NCBI RefSeq assembly: GCF_030077735.1
Contig: NZ_JASJEU010000025.1
Span: 62,001-126,000, forward strand
Length of the DNA: 64,000 bases
Direction: 5' to 3'
From: Gordonibacter faecis
GTDB lineage: Bacteria > Actinomycetota > Coriobacteriia > Coriobacteriales > Eggerthellaceae
This document shows positions 52,842-61,617 of this stretch, in pieces (positions within the stretch are counted from its first letter, which is position 1; each line of letters opens with the position of its first letter). The translations under genes and the position numbers were made by a program. The notes under the pieces are model-generated. The model searched no databases, was not told the DNA's origin, and worked only from the letters and a program-made list of their open reading frames with translations.

Positions 52842-54365
52842 ATGGAAAAAAGGTTGAGTGCTGATAAAGCACCAGATCAGGAGCCTGTTTCTTATCTTTC
52901 TACCACCACGTTGGTTCTCGTTGGTGGCTTTTCTTTGTTTTGGGCATGCTTCTTCGCCATGCTCATGCGAAATGCCTTTTTGGATGCCGACATCGAGCGG
53001 CTAGCGTATCACTTGGTGTTGCGCATCGCGTTTTTTATTGGCTTTGGTGCAGCGGCCGCGTGGCTCGCACGAACAGCCGATGGCGTAACGGGTCGGCGTA
53101 CCAAACGCGTTATGGGTGTGCTGGTGGTGGTGTTTGCGGTTATTGCGAGCGCGTCGCCAGCGATGTATGTGGCGCTCGGGCAGCCGCTGCCCGCTGTGTT
53201 TGATATCGCAGTGTGGGCCGTGTCGGGTGTGGGGCTGTGTTGTCTTTTGTTTCTGTGGCTGCCCGTGGTTGCGCGCTTGGACGAAGCGGCGGCGGCGCGC
53301 TCCATGGCGCTGTCGGCGGGATGCGGCGGCCTCATTTACCTTATTGTGAACTTGCTCCCGTCGCTGTATGGCACGGGTTTCTTGTCGCTGTGTGCGCTTG
53401 CGAGCTTGGGTGTGCTGTATGTGGTGGTGGCCGAGTCGCGCCGGAGCGAGAGTGAAGGCGAAGAAGGCGAACGGGGCGAAGTGCCCATTGAAGGCATTCC
53501 CTATGCCACATCGAAGCGTAACGCGGGGCTGTCCTGGTCGTTTGGTGTCATCTATGTGGTGTATGGCATCGTGTTTGGCCTGGGTGCGGGCTCCATCACA
53601 CAGATTGCCGGCGGCACGCTATTGTTCGCGGGTATTGCGGCGTTCATCTTGATAGGAGGCGCAGCAGCCTGGGCGTTCATGCGCCGCTTCGCCGATCGCA
53701 TGCGCCAGATTGACGTGCTGCGCATGCTGTTCCCCTTTTTGGTGGTGTCGCTCGTGACGATGGCGCTGTTCACGGGCCCGGTGTATGCGCTCAGCAACCT
53801 GCTTCTGCTTGCGAGCTACGTGTTCTTGGTGGCCGTGAGCGTGGCGTTTGAGGTGCAGACCGCGCGCTCGCGTGGCGCCTCGCCTCTGTATGTGGTGGGT
53901 ATGAGCCAAAGCGCGCTCAGCGGCGGCATGGCAGTGGGCTTTGGTCTGGGGCTTCTGCCGTCAGCCACGGGAGCGCTCGACTACGGTGTGCTTTCGGCCG
54001 TGGCGCTGGCGCTCGTGGTGCTGCTGGCTGCCTTCATCACGTTCGCCCCCACCCGCGAGCCCGTCGTGGAGGAGCAGAGCGAACCTGAGTCGGAAGAGCC
54101 GCACGAGGGCCACTGGAAGGCCCGCTGCGCCGCCGTGGCGCGCGACGCCGGGCTGTCCGTCCGCGAAACCGAGGTATTCTTCCTGCTGGCGAAAGGCCGC
54201 GGCATCGAACACATCCAAAACAAACTGTGCATCTCCGGTCACACCGTGAAGACCCACACCTACAATATCTACCGCAAAATGGGCATCGGCTCCCGAGAAG
54301 AACTCCTCGACGCCATAGAAGCCGCCACCCCCGACGAAGCAACCCACACAGAGAAGAGGGCGTAA
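52842..54365 (+). CDS. LuxR-type regulator with about 12 membrane helices
   Basis: 507 residues from ATG 52842-52844, after CGGAG. About 12 hydrophobic segments (for example TTTLVLVGGFSLFWACFFAM, FGVIYVVYGIVFGLGAGSIT and YGVLSAVALALVVLLAAFIT) are followed by an acidic linker and a C-terminal GerE/LuxR HTH (AGLSVRETEVFFLLAKGRGI then EHIQNKLCISGHTVKTHTYN). This architecture is abundant in Eggerthellaceae beside molybdoenzymes and is thought to sense substrates at the membrane. It is divergent from the molybdoenzyme operon with a 202-base intergenic region. Confidence 0.9.
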   Translation: MEKRLSADKAPDQEPVSYLSTTTLVLVGGFSLFWACFFAMLMRNAFLDADIERLAYHLVLRIAFFIGFGAAAAWLARTADGVTGRRTKRVMGVLVVVFAVIASASPAMYVALGQPLPAVFDIAVWAVSGVGLCCLLFLWLPVVARLDEAAAARSMALSAGCGGLIYLIVNLLPSLYGTGFLSLCALASLGVLYVVVAESRRSESEGEEGERGEVPIEGIPYATSKRNAGLSWSFGVIYVVYGIVFGLGAGSITQIAGGTLLFAGIAAFILIGGAAAWAFMRRFADRMRQIDVLRMLFPFLVVSLVTMALFTGPVYALSNLLLLASYVFLVAVSVAFEVQTARSRGASPLYVVGMSQSALSGGMAVGFGLGLLPSATGALDYGVLSAVALALVVLLAAFITFAPTREPVVEEQSEPESEEPHEGHWKARCAAVARDAGLSVRETEVFFLLAKGRGIEHIQNKLCISGHTVKTHTYNIYRKMGIGSREELLDAIEAATPDEATHTEKRA

Positions 54366-54430
54366 CCAACGTCTCTACCCCGCTTGGTTGTCCGTTGGAG
54401 GCTGTATCAGAAGCCCCCTCCCGCTTCAAG

Positions 54431-54795
54431 AAAGTGTGACGCGCTTCGCGCTAGCTAGTACGCCACGAGTTTCCCACATTCCTTGCCTTACGACGCGGGC
54501 TGACTGACTTGAAGGCGAGGTCTTACAAGAGGCATAACCTCCGTAGCGGCGTTCTCCAGAGCGCCGTTCGCGCGAAGCGCGAAAACGCAGGTCATGATTG
54601 GGTTCTCCGCCTAACGGCGGAGCGGACGCTCTGGAGAGCGTCCCTACGAGGGTTATTCTAGTCGCACGTCAACGTCTTCAAGTCAGTCAGTCTGCGTCAT
54701 AATGCGAGAAATAGTGGTTGCCTCGTAGCGTATTAGGTAGCGCGACAGCGCGTCACACTTGTATTTGGTAGCGCGTAAGCGCGTCACACTTTTGC
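54431..54795. mobile_element. MITE-like element with ~80-bp inverted ends (copy 2)
   Basis: The left end reads AAGTGTGACGCGCTTCGCGC and, about 75 bases on, CGGGCTGACTGACTTGAAG. The right end is its inverse (AAGTCAGTCAGTCTGCGTCA then TAGCGCGACAGCGCGTCACA), with the last 30 bases duplicated. The centre (54525-54660) contains a palindromic GGAGAACGCCGCTACGG-type block shared with copy 1. No gene of its own lies in 54366-54823. The length and ends match the element at 183-543. Confidence 0.7.
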
Positions 54796-54823
54796 AAGGC
54801 GGGAGTGCAGCAACAACGCCCAC

Positions 54824-54850
54824 AAAAAAGCCCCCTTGCGGGGGCTTTTT
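54824..54850 (-). terminator. terminator of the atp operon
   Basis: AAAAAAGCCCCC-TTG-CGGGGGCTTTTT is a strong symmetric hairpin 26 bases after the atpC stop, with a U-run on both strands. Confidence 0.9.
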
Positions 54851-54875
54851 GGATTGCTTGCGAGTGGTGGCGGTG

Positions 54876-55283
54876 TTATGCCTCTACGGCTCGCAGTTGA
54901 ACCTTGCACCATTCGACGTCGGCGGGAAGTGTGGTCTTGGCGGCCTCTTCCTCCGACTTCGATGCCAGGTCGGCCTCAAGGCCGGCCAGCTGGTCGCGAA
55001 CGGCAGCGGCATCAATATCTGATGCCGGAAGTGCGCGGTCGGCCAGGATGATAACCTTTTCGCCCGTCACTTCTACATAGCCGCCCTGCAAGGCGAAACG
55101 CTTGATTTCGCCGTCCTTCTGGTTCTGGACGCGCGCAACGCCGTCGGCCAGCACCGATACCAGCGGCACGTGGCCCTGCAAAAAGCCCATCTCGCCCTCG
55201 ACGCCCGGCACGACCACCATATACGCGTCGTCGGAGTACAGCTTCGCCGCAGGCGTCACGATGTCGCACACGAGCCCGGCCAT
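54876..55283 (-). CDS. atpC: ATP synthase F1 epsilon subunit
   Basis: 135 residues. LVCDIVTPAAKLYSDDAYMV then VVPGVEGEMGFLQGHVPLVS is the beta-sandwich that contacts the c-ring, and VILADRALPASDIDAAAVRD then QLAGLEADLASKSEEEAAK is the C-terminal helical hairpin that can inhibit the enzyme. Its ATG overlaps the atpD stop by one base. It couples rotation of gamma to the c-ring. It is the last gene of the operon. Confidence 0.96.
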   Translation of the reverse strand: MAGLVCDIVTPAAKLYSDDAYMVVVPGVEGEMGFLQGHVPLVSVLADGVARVQNQKDGEIKRFALQGGYVEVTGEKVIILADRALPASDIDAAAVRDQLAGLEADLASKSEEEAAKTTLPADVEWCKVQLRAVEA

Positions 55284-56719
55284 TATTCAGCCTTCTGCAT
55301 CGCGTCGTACGCAGCGTACACGTCCTCGATGGCGCCCTTGTACACGAAGCACTGCTCGGGGATGTGGTCGCACTTGCCGTCGAGAATCTCGGCGAACGAG
55401 CGGATGGTATCCTCCATCTTCACGTACTTGCCGGGGTTGCCGGTGAAGACCTCAGCCACGTGGAACGGCTGGCCCAGGTACTTCTGAATCTTACGAGCAC
55501 GGTTCACGACGAGCTTCTGCTCTTCGGAAAGTTCGTCCATACCAAGGATGGCGATGATGTCCTGCAGGTCCTTGTAGTTCTGCAGCACTTCCTGCACACC
55601 CACGGCCACGCGGTAGTGCTCCTCGCCGACGATCTCGGGGTCGAGCGCGCGGGAGGTGGACTCCAGCGGGTCAACAGCGGGGTAAATGCCCAGCTCGGCG
55701 ATGGAACGAGACAGAACCGTCTTCGCGTCGAGGTGCGTAAACGTCGTGGCCGGCGCGGGGTCGGTCAAGTCGTCAGCGGGCACGTACACTGCCTGCACCG
55801 ACGTGATGGAGCCGGTGGACGTCGACGTAATGCGCTCCTGCAAGTCGCCCATCTCGGTAGCCAGCGTGGGCTGGTAGCCTACAGCGGAGGGCATACGGCC
55901 AAGAAGTGCGGACACCTCAGAGCCAGCCTGCGTGAAGCGGAAGATGTTGTCGATGAACAGCAGCACGTCCTGGCCCTGATCACGGAAGTACTCAGCCTCG
56001 GTCAGACCAGCCAGACCGACGCGCAGACGCGCTCCCGGAGGCTCGTTCATCTGGCCGTACACCAGGCAGGTCTTATCGATAACGCCCGACTCGCTCATCT
56101 CGAGGAACAGGTCGGTACCCTCACGAGTACGCTCACCCACGCCTGTGAACACCGACGTACCGCCGTGCTCCTGGGCCAGGTTGTTGATGAGTTCCTGGAT
56201 GATAACGGTTTTGCCGACGCCAGCGCCGCCGAACAGACCCGTCTTGCCGCCCTTAACGTAGGGCTCGATGAGGTCAACAACCTTGATACCGGTCTCAAAG
56301 ATCTCCGTCGTGGTGGTCAGCGTGTCGTAGTCCGGGGCCGGGTGGTGGATAGGCATCCACTCTTCGATCTCGGGCATGGGCTTGCCGTCCACGGGCTCGC
56401 CCGTCACGTTCCAAATGCGACCCAGCGTGTTCGGGCCCACAGGCATCATGATGGGGTTGCCGGTGTCGACCACTTCCAGACCGCGCACCATGCCGTCGGT
56501 GGACGACATAGCAACGGTACGAACGAGGTCACCGGGAAGGTGCGTCTGCACCTCCAGCACGGTTTTCACTTCCCCAATGGGGGTGGTTGCATCTACGGTC
56601 AGGGCGTTGTAGATCGCCGGCATCTGGTCCGGCGGAAACTCAACGTCGACGACAGCGCCGACGATGCGGACAACGCGTCCGATAGCGCCCTTGGCCGATG
56701 CAGTGTTAGTCTCAGCCAT
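55283..56719 (-). CDS. atpD: ATP synthase F1 beta subunit
   Basis: 478 residues. The Walker A motif is GLFGGAGVGKTVIIQELI (about residues 160-176), the Walker B region DVLLFIDNIFRFTQAGSEVS, and the catalytic glutamate sits in GERTREGTDL. IGRVVRIVGAVVDVEFPPDQ is the N-terminal barrel. It contains the three catalytic sites of the F1 head. It abuts atpG directly, with no base between stop and start. Confidence 0.97.
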   Translation of the reverse strand: MAETNTASAKGAIGRVVRIVGAVVDVEFPPDQMPAIYNALTVDATTPIGEVKTVLEVQTHLPGDLVRTVAMSSTDGMVRGLEVVDTGNPIMMPVGPNTLGRIWNVTGEPVDGKPMPEIEEWMPIHHPAPDYDTLTTTTEIFETGIKVVDLIEPYVKGGKTGLFGGAGVGKTVIIQELINNLAQEHGGTSVFTGVGERTREGTDLFLEMSESGVIDKTCLVYGQMNEPPGARLRVGLAGLTEAEYFRDQGQDVLLFIDNIFRFTQAGSEVSALLGRMPSAVGYQPTLATEMGDLQERITSTSTGSITSVQAVYVPADDLTDPAPATTFTHLDAKTVLSRSIAELGIYPAVDPLESTSRALDPEIVGEEHYRVAVGVQEVLQNYKDLQDIIAILGMDELSEEQKLVVNRARKIQKYLGQPFHVAEVFTGNPGKYVKMEDTIRSFAEILDGKCDHIPEQCFVYKGAIEDVYAAYDAMQKAE

Positions 56720-57628
56720 TTAATCCTCCAATGCCGAAGCGCCGCCGACGATCTCGGAAATCTCGGTCGTGATGGCACCCTGGCGTACACGGTTATACAG
56801 TCTGGTCAGCGTTTCGACCATTTCGTTGGCGTTGTCGGTCGCCGACTTCATGGCGCTGCGGCGTGCGGCCTGCTCGGCAGCCGCCGAGTCGATGAGCGCG
56901 TGATACAGCGTCGTGCGCACGTAGGCCGGCAGAAGCCGGTCGAGCACACCCGCCGCATCGGGCTCGAACACCACGTCACCCGAAAGCGCAGAGGACTCGG
57001 CTTCCTTGTCAGCATCCTGGGCACCCGATTCCTCGAGCAGCGTTGTGGTGTCAACAGGCAGTACCAGTTCCTCGCGCAGCGTCTGTTCGGCTGCGTTCTT
57101 GGCGTGGTTGTACACGACGATTACCTCGTCGAGTTCGCCCTTCTCGTAGCCGTCGATGGCATAGGCCGCAATGGCGGCTGCCTCATCCACCGTAGGATCG
57201 GCAGAGAGGTCTTTGAACTCCAGCACCGGTGCAATCTTGCGATAGCTGAAGTAGCCGCAGGCCTTCTTACCGCAGGCGACAATGTGCACATCGGCGCCTG
57301 CGGCTTTCTTTTCTTTCATCAGGTGCTCGGCGTGACGCAGCACGTTGCTGTTGAAGCCACCCGCGAGCCCTCGGTCCGACACGACAACCACCACAAGCAC
57401 ATTCTTAATCTCGTCGTGCTTGCTCAGAAGCGCGTTCTCAGCCCCGCCCACGCGTTCGGCGACGTTCGCCAGCATCTCCATCATGGAGTCGGAGTACGGC
57501 GTCGCGTCCTCCACGCGCTCGGTAGCGCGACGGATCTTGGCGGCGGCAACCATCTCCATGGTGCGCGTGATCTGCTTCGTCGAGGTGACGGAGTTGATGC
57601 GCCGTTCTATGTCGTGAAGGTTGGGCAT
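56720..57628 (-). CDS. atpG: ATP synthase F1 gamma subunit
   Basis: 302 residues. The N-terminal helix NLHDIERRINSVTSTKQITR then TMEMVAAAKIRRATERVEDA and the C-terminal RRSAMKSATDNANEMVETLT then RLYNRVRQGAITTEISEIVG form the rotating coiled coil. VSDRGLAGGFNSNVLR is the conserved core. It is the rotor shaft of the enzyme. Confidence 0.96.
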   Translation of the reverse strand: MPNLHDIERRINSVTSTKQITRTMEMVAAAKIRRATERVEDATPYSDSMMEMLANVAERVGGAENALLSKHDEIKNVLVVVVVSDRGLAGGFNSNVLRHAEHLMKEKKAAGADVHIVACGKKACGYFSYRKIAPVLEFKDLSADPTVDEAAAIAAYAIDGYEKGELDEVIVVYNHAKNAAEQTLREELVLPVDTTTLLEESGAQDADKEAESSALSGDVVFEPDAAGVLDRLLPAYVRTTLYHALIDSAAAEQAARRSAMKSATDNANEMVETLTRLYNRVRQGAITTEISEIVGGASALED

Positions 57629-57641
57629 AGTCTACCTACCT

Positions 57642-59213
57642 TTAAGCCGTAGCCGAAAACTGCAGCTTGAAGGCCTCAATAGCGGCGTTCAGCTCCGTTT
57701 CGATCGCGTCGGTAAACTTCTGCTCCTTCACGATGTTCTCGAAGATCTCCGGCTTGGAAGCGCGGATGTAATCGAGCAGCTCCGTGCGGAAGCGAACCAC
57801 GTCGCCCACCGGAATATCATCCAGGTAGCCATGGCCGCCGGCGTAAATGGCGACAGCCTGCTCCTCGACGGGCATCGGGTTGTAGCGGCCCTGCTTCAGA
57901 AGCTCGGTCATGTGAGCACCGCGGTTCAGCTGATCCTGCGTAGCCTTGTCCAGGTCGCTACCGAACTGCGTGAAGGCCTGCAACTCGCGGTAGGAAGCCA
58001 GGTCCAGACGCAGCGAGCCAGCAACCTGCTTCATGGCCTTGATCTGCGCGGAACCACCAACGCGCGACACGGAAATGCCGACGTCGACAGCGGGGCGCTG
58101 ACCCTGGAAGAACAGGTCGGTCTGCAGGAATATCTGACCGTCGGTGATGGAGATAACGTTCGTCGGGATGTAGGCGGACACGTCGCCTGCCTGCGTCTCA
58201 ATGACGGGCAGAGCCGTGAGCGAACCAGCACCGTTCTCGTCGTTCATCTTCACCGCGCGCTCCAGCAGACGGGAGTGCAGGTAGAACACGTCGCCGGGGT
58301 ACGCCTCGCGTCCCGGAGGACGACGCAACGTCAGCGACATCTGGCGGTAAGCCACAGCCTGCTTGGACAGGTCGTCGTAGATGCAGAGCACGTGGCGGCC
58401 CGGGTTGTCGGCGTTGGCCGGCTTGCCGTCTTCGCCGTTGTACATGAAGAACTCGCCGATAGCGGCACCCGCCATAGGAGCGATGTACTGCAGCGGCGCC
58501 GAGTCGGACGCGGAGGCAGCCACAACAATGGTGTAGTCCATGGCGCCATAGCGCTCGAGGGTTTCAACGATGCCTGCAACCGTGGAGGCCTTCTGGCCGA
58601 TAGCCACGTAGATGCAGATCATGTCCTTGCCCTTTTGGTTGATGATAGCATCAACCGCAATGGCGGTTTTACCGGTCTGGCGGTCGCCAATGATAAGCTC
58701 ACGCTGACCACGGCCGATAGGAATCATCGAGTCGATAGCCAGGATACCCGTCTGCATGGGCTCGTGCACGGGCTTACGAGCAATAACGCCCGGAGCCTTG
58801 AACTCCACGGGGCGCGTGCCCTCAGCCTTGATGGGGCCCTTGCCGTCGATAGGCATGCCGAGCGGGTTCACCACGCGGCCGAGCATTTCGCGGCCCGAGG
58901 GCACCTCCACGATGCGGCCCGTGGTACGGACCTGGTCGTTCTCCTTGATTGCGGTGACGTCACCGAGAAGCACGGCGCCCACTTCGTCCTCTTCGAGGTT
59001 CTGGGCCAAACCGTAGACCGTGCGGCCGCTCTGACCCACGAACTCAAGAAGTTCGCCGGCCATCGCGTCTTTCAGGCCGTCGATACGGGCAATACCGTCG
59101 CCGATCTGGATAACGGTGCCCACCTCGCGGGATTCGACACTCGTGTTCAGCGCGTCGAGCTGCTTGCGCAGTGCATCGTCAATAGACTGTGCGGTGATTT
59201 CAGTCACTAGCAT
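57642..59213 (-). CDS. atpA: ATP synthase F1 alpha subunit
   Basis: 523 residues. The nucleotide-binding motif is LIIGDRQTGKTAIAVDAI, and the signature PAVDVGISVSRVGGSAQI is present. The N-terminal VTEITAQSIDDALRKQLDAL and GDGIARIDGLKDAMAGELLE regions are normal. It forms the non-catalytic nucleotide sites alternating with beta. It overlaps atpH by seven bases, as expected for coupled translation. Confidence 0.97.
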   Translation of the reverse strand: MLVTEITAQSIDDALRKQLDALNTSVESREVGTVIQIGDGIARIDGLKDAMAGELLEFVGQSGRTVYGLAQNLEEDEVGAVLLGDVTAIKENDQVRTTGRIVEVPSGREMLGRVVNPLGMPIDGKGPIKAEGTRPVEFKAPGVIARKPVHEPMQTGILAIDSMIPIGRGQRELIIGDRQTGKTAIAVDAIINQKGKDMICIYVAIGQKASTVAGIVETLERYGAMDYTIVVAASASDSAPLQYIAPMAGAAIGEFFMYNGEDGKPANADNPGRHVLCIYDDLSKQAVAYRQMSLTLRRPPGREAYPGDVFYLHSRLLERAVKMNDENGAGSLTALPVIETQAGDVSAYIPTNVISITDGQIFLQTDLFFQGQRPAVDVGISVSRVGGSAQIKAMKQVAGSLRLDLASYRELQAFTQFGSDLDKATQDQLNRGAHMTELLKQGRYNPMPVEEQAVAIYAGGHGYLDDIPVGDVVRFRTELLDYIRASKPEIFENIVKEQKFTDAIETELNAAIEAFKLQFSATA

Positions 59214-59785
59214 TCACCTCCATCTGTTGATAGTTTGAGCACGTTGCGAGCGCTTTCCAGTTGCGTGAGAACGCTTGCGTCGATGCGCTTTCCGTTCGCA
59301 CTCATACGTATGCCGCCCAACAGGGACTTGTCGATGCGCTCGCGCAGCACCACGCTCGTGCCCAAGTCGGCTTCGGCCTTTTTGACAATAAGGTCGCGCA
59401 GGTGGTCGTCGAGCTCCACCACCGTTGTGACGTCGACCACGCTCACGTTGAGTTTGCGCTCGAGTTGGTCGTTGTAGCTTTCCCACACGCGCGTCAGCAG
59501 CGCCATGTCACCGCGCTCGGCCATGACAGCCAGCACGTCGACGAGAATCGGGTTGCATGCCGCGAACACGCCGCGTGCGAGAGTCTCTCGCTGCTCGGGC
59601 GTGTAGGAGCTGTCCTCCAGCGCGCCGGAGAGATCCATGTTCGAACGCGTGATGCGCAGGATACGCTCCAGCTGATCACGCACCTCAAGCACGACCCCTT
59701 GGCCGCCCGCCTCGTAGGCACCGTCCAGAAGGACAGCTGCGTACGTGGCGACTTTCTCTTTGACGACGTGGCGGTTAGTTGGCAT
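59207..59785 (-). CDS. atpH: ATP synthase F1 delta subunit
   Basis: 192 residues. YAAVLLDGAYEAGGQGVVLE begins the N-terminal helical bundle, and the C-terminal RKLNVSVVDVTTVVELDDHL then GTSVVLRERIDKSLLGGIRM is the OSCP family end. It links the F1 head to the peripheral stalk formed by b. It overlaps atpF by 11 bases. Confidence 0.93.
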   Translation of the reverse strand: MPTNRHVVKEKVATYAAVLLDGAYEAGGQGVVLEVRDQLERILRITRSNMDLSGALEDSSYTPEQRETLARGVFAACNPILVDVLAVMAERGDMALLTRVWESYNDQLERKLNVSVVDVTTVVELDDHLRDLIVKKAEADLGTSVVLRERIDKSLLGGIRMSANGKRIDASVLTQLESARNVLKLSTDGGEC

Positions 59786-60395
59786 TGAAACTACCTGCCT
59801 CGTTCACGTAACGCTCGATGATCTTGCGATGTTCATCGTCGTTCAGATCCTCGCCGATCAGGCGAGACGCCACGGCGATGGACGCGTCAGCCACAGAACC
59901 CTGGAGTTCAGCGATAGCGGCCTTCTTCTCGGTCTCGATGGCCGCGCGGGCCTTCTCGATCATACCGGCAGCTTCGGTCTGAGCCTTTTCGGTGAGGTCT
60001 GCTTTCACAGCCTCGCCCGTCCTCTTGGCATCGGCGACAATGCTTGCAGCCTGGGACTTCGCGTCTTCCAGCTGACGCTTGTACTCTTCGAGCACGCGCT
60101 CGCTCTCAATGCGGGCCGCCTCGGACTTCTCAAGGGAATCCTTGATGGTCTGCTCACGCTTGTCCAGCATGGCCTCGAACTTCGGCCAGCCAAACTTCGC
60201 GAGGACGATCCACAGCAAGATGAAGATGACGAGCATGGGGATGAACTCCGCCATGTCGGGCAGAATCGCTGAGATGCCACCCGTCGCCTCTCCTTCACTG
60301 GCGAACGCGAGCGCGGGAAAAGCACACGTCATAGTGGTGCCAGCAAGAGCGGCAACCCCCATGCGCATCGATGCTTTTTTCGCTTCAAATTTCAC
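59775..60395 (-). CDS. atpF: ATP synthase F0 b subunit with signal-peptide-like extension
   Basis: 206 residues. A 35-residue N-terminal extension (SMRMGVAALAGTTMTCAFPA then LAFASEGEAT) resembles a Sec signal peptide ending in AFA. The true membrane helix AEFIPMLVIFILLWIVLAKF then GWPKFEAML and the long charged coiled coil (KREQTIKDSLEKSEAARIES to EKKAAIAELQGSVADASIAV) follow. It is the peripheral stalk. Normal length without the extension is about 160-170. Whether the extension is cleaved is unknown. Confidence 0.94.
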   Translation of the reverse strand: MKFEAKKASMRMGVAALAGTTMTCAFPALAFASEGEATGGISAILPDMAEFIPMLVIFILLWIVLAKFGWPKFEAMLDKREQTIKDSLEKSEAARIESERVLEEYKRQLEDAKSQAASIVADAKRTGEAVKADLTEKAQTEAAGMIEKARAAIETEKKAAIAELQGSVADASIAVASRLIGEDLNDDEHRKIIERYVNEAGSFNAN

Positions 60396-60447
60396 GTTCG
60401 TACCTCCTTTAAGCCTTTAACGGCACTGTATCCGAATAAGGCTTGAG

Positions 60448-60669
60448 TTACACGATGAAGGTAAGAACGAAGCCGATGAGGCCGAGAGCCTCAGCAAGAG
60501 CAGCACCAATGATGAAGTTCGTGAACAGACGACCCTGCAGTTCGGGCTGGCGAGCGGTAGCGACGCAGCAGCCGTAGCAGGCGATGCCAATGCCCAGGCC
60601 GGGGCCGATGGTCGACAGGCCGTAGCCCACGAGTTTCAAGGCCGCAAGCGCGATCGTAATTTCTCCCAC
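60448..60669 (-). CDS. atpE: ATP synthase F0 c subunit
   Basis: 73 residues from GTG 60667-60669, after AGGAGG; longer in-frame starts have no site. Two helices: LKLVGYGLSTIGPGLGIGIA and FTNFIIGAALAEALGLIGFV, with the ion-binding Glu in ALAEALG. No Ser/Thr follows that Glu and no Gln is in the first helix position, so the Na-type signature is absent and proton coupling is inferred. A CYGCC cysteine group at the loop side of helix 1 is unusual. Confidence 0.95.
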   Translation of the reverse strand: MGEITIALAALKLVGYGLSTIGPGLGIGIACYGCCVATARQPELQGRLFTNFIIGAALAEALGLIGFVLTFIV

Positions 60670-60813
60670 GATTTTCCTCCTTTTGTCGTTTCCGAGCCAA
60701 CCCCGGATAACTACTAACAACTGTGTATGTCAACCGGCCGTGGAAGCCGGTTAGAACCAAAGGGGTGCGCAGCGTGCGCGCGGCCGCCCAAACGCTCGGC
60801 GGCGGGGTGAATC

Positions 60814-61599
60814 TTAGTGGTCGGACGTAGCCAGGCCGATGTACACCGCGCTTAAGATGGTGAACACGTAAGCCTGCAGGAAGGCAACCAGCACCTCAAG
60901 CGCGTACATGACGAACAGAAACAGCATCCACGCGATGGAGATAGCGCCGGTACCAATGCCCGCGCCCTGGATAGCGGAGCCAATGAACACGCTGGTGAGC
61001 AAGGCGAAGATGCCCAGCACCATGTGGCCAGCGAACATGTTGCCATAAAGTCGAACGGCCAGCGTGAGCACACGCAGCACCGTGGAGAACAGCTCGAGGA
61101 ACCACACGATGGGCACCATGACCACGGGTAGACCCGCAGGAGCGAACGACTTCAGGTAGCCACCGAGGCCCTTGGCCTTGATGCCCCAGAAGATGAAGTA
61201 CACAAACGAAATGCCAGCGAGCGCCCAGGTGATGGAGATGGAGCCCGTCGGTGTCTTGCAACCGGGGATCAGCCCTACAAAGTTACTAATAAGGATAAAG
61301 AAGAAGAGCGTGGCCAAAAACGGCAGATGCTTGCGATAGCCGTGGCCGATGGCGCTTTCGCCCATGTCCTTCTTCACGAACTCGTAGCCGTACTCGACCA
61401 TGTTCGTGAACTTGCTCGTCGGGATGAGCGTCAGGCGCTTCCCCGCCGTCAGAACCACAATAAGGGTAATGACGAAGCAGATGATCATCCACAACACGTA
61501 CTGAGTCATACCGAACGAGCCCGAGCCAAACACGAAGGCCGGGTCGAACGAATGCTGCAGATGGGGCACCTCGGCCGCTAGTTCTTCAAGAGGATTCAC
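60814..61599 (-). CDS. atpB: ATP synthase F0 a subunit
   Basis: 261 residues, about six helices. The essential arginine lies in LRVLTLAVRLYGNMFAGHMV. The N-terminal HSFDPAFVFGSGSFGMTQYV then TNMVEYGYEFVKKDMGE and NFVGLIPGCKTPTGSISITW are family blocks. It forms the ion half-channels against the c-ring. It precedes atpE by 144 bases, which hold no gene. Confidence 0.96.
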   Translation of the reverse strand: MNPLEELAAEVPHLQHSFDPAFVFGSGSFGMTQYVLWMIICFVITLIVVLTAGKRLTLIPTSKFTNMVEYGYEFVKKDMGESAIGHGYRKHLPFLATLFFFILISNFVGLIPGCKTPTGSISITWALAGISFVYFIFWGIKAKGLGGYLKSFAPAGLPVVMVPIVWFLELFSTVLRVLTLAVRLYGNMFAGHMVLGIFALLTSVFIGSAIQGAGIGTGAISIAWMLFLFVMYALEVLVAFLQAYVFTILSAVYIGLATSDH

Positions 61600-61617
61600 G
61601 TGTCTTACCTTTCCATC

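Noticed and set aside
53009..54232. Several minus-strand open frames under the LuxR gene
   Set aside because: They are GC-rich shadow frames of the transmembrane coding sequence without starts or domains.
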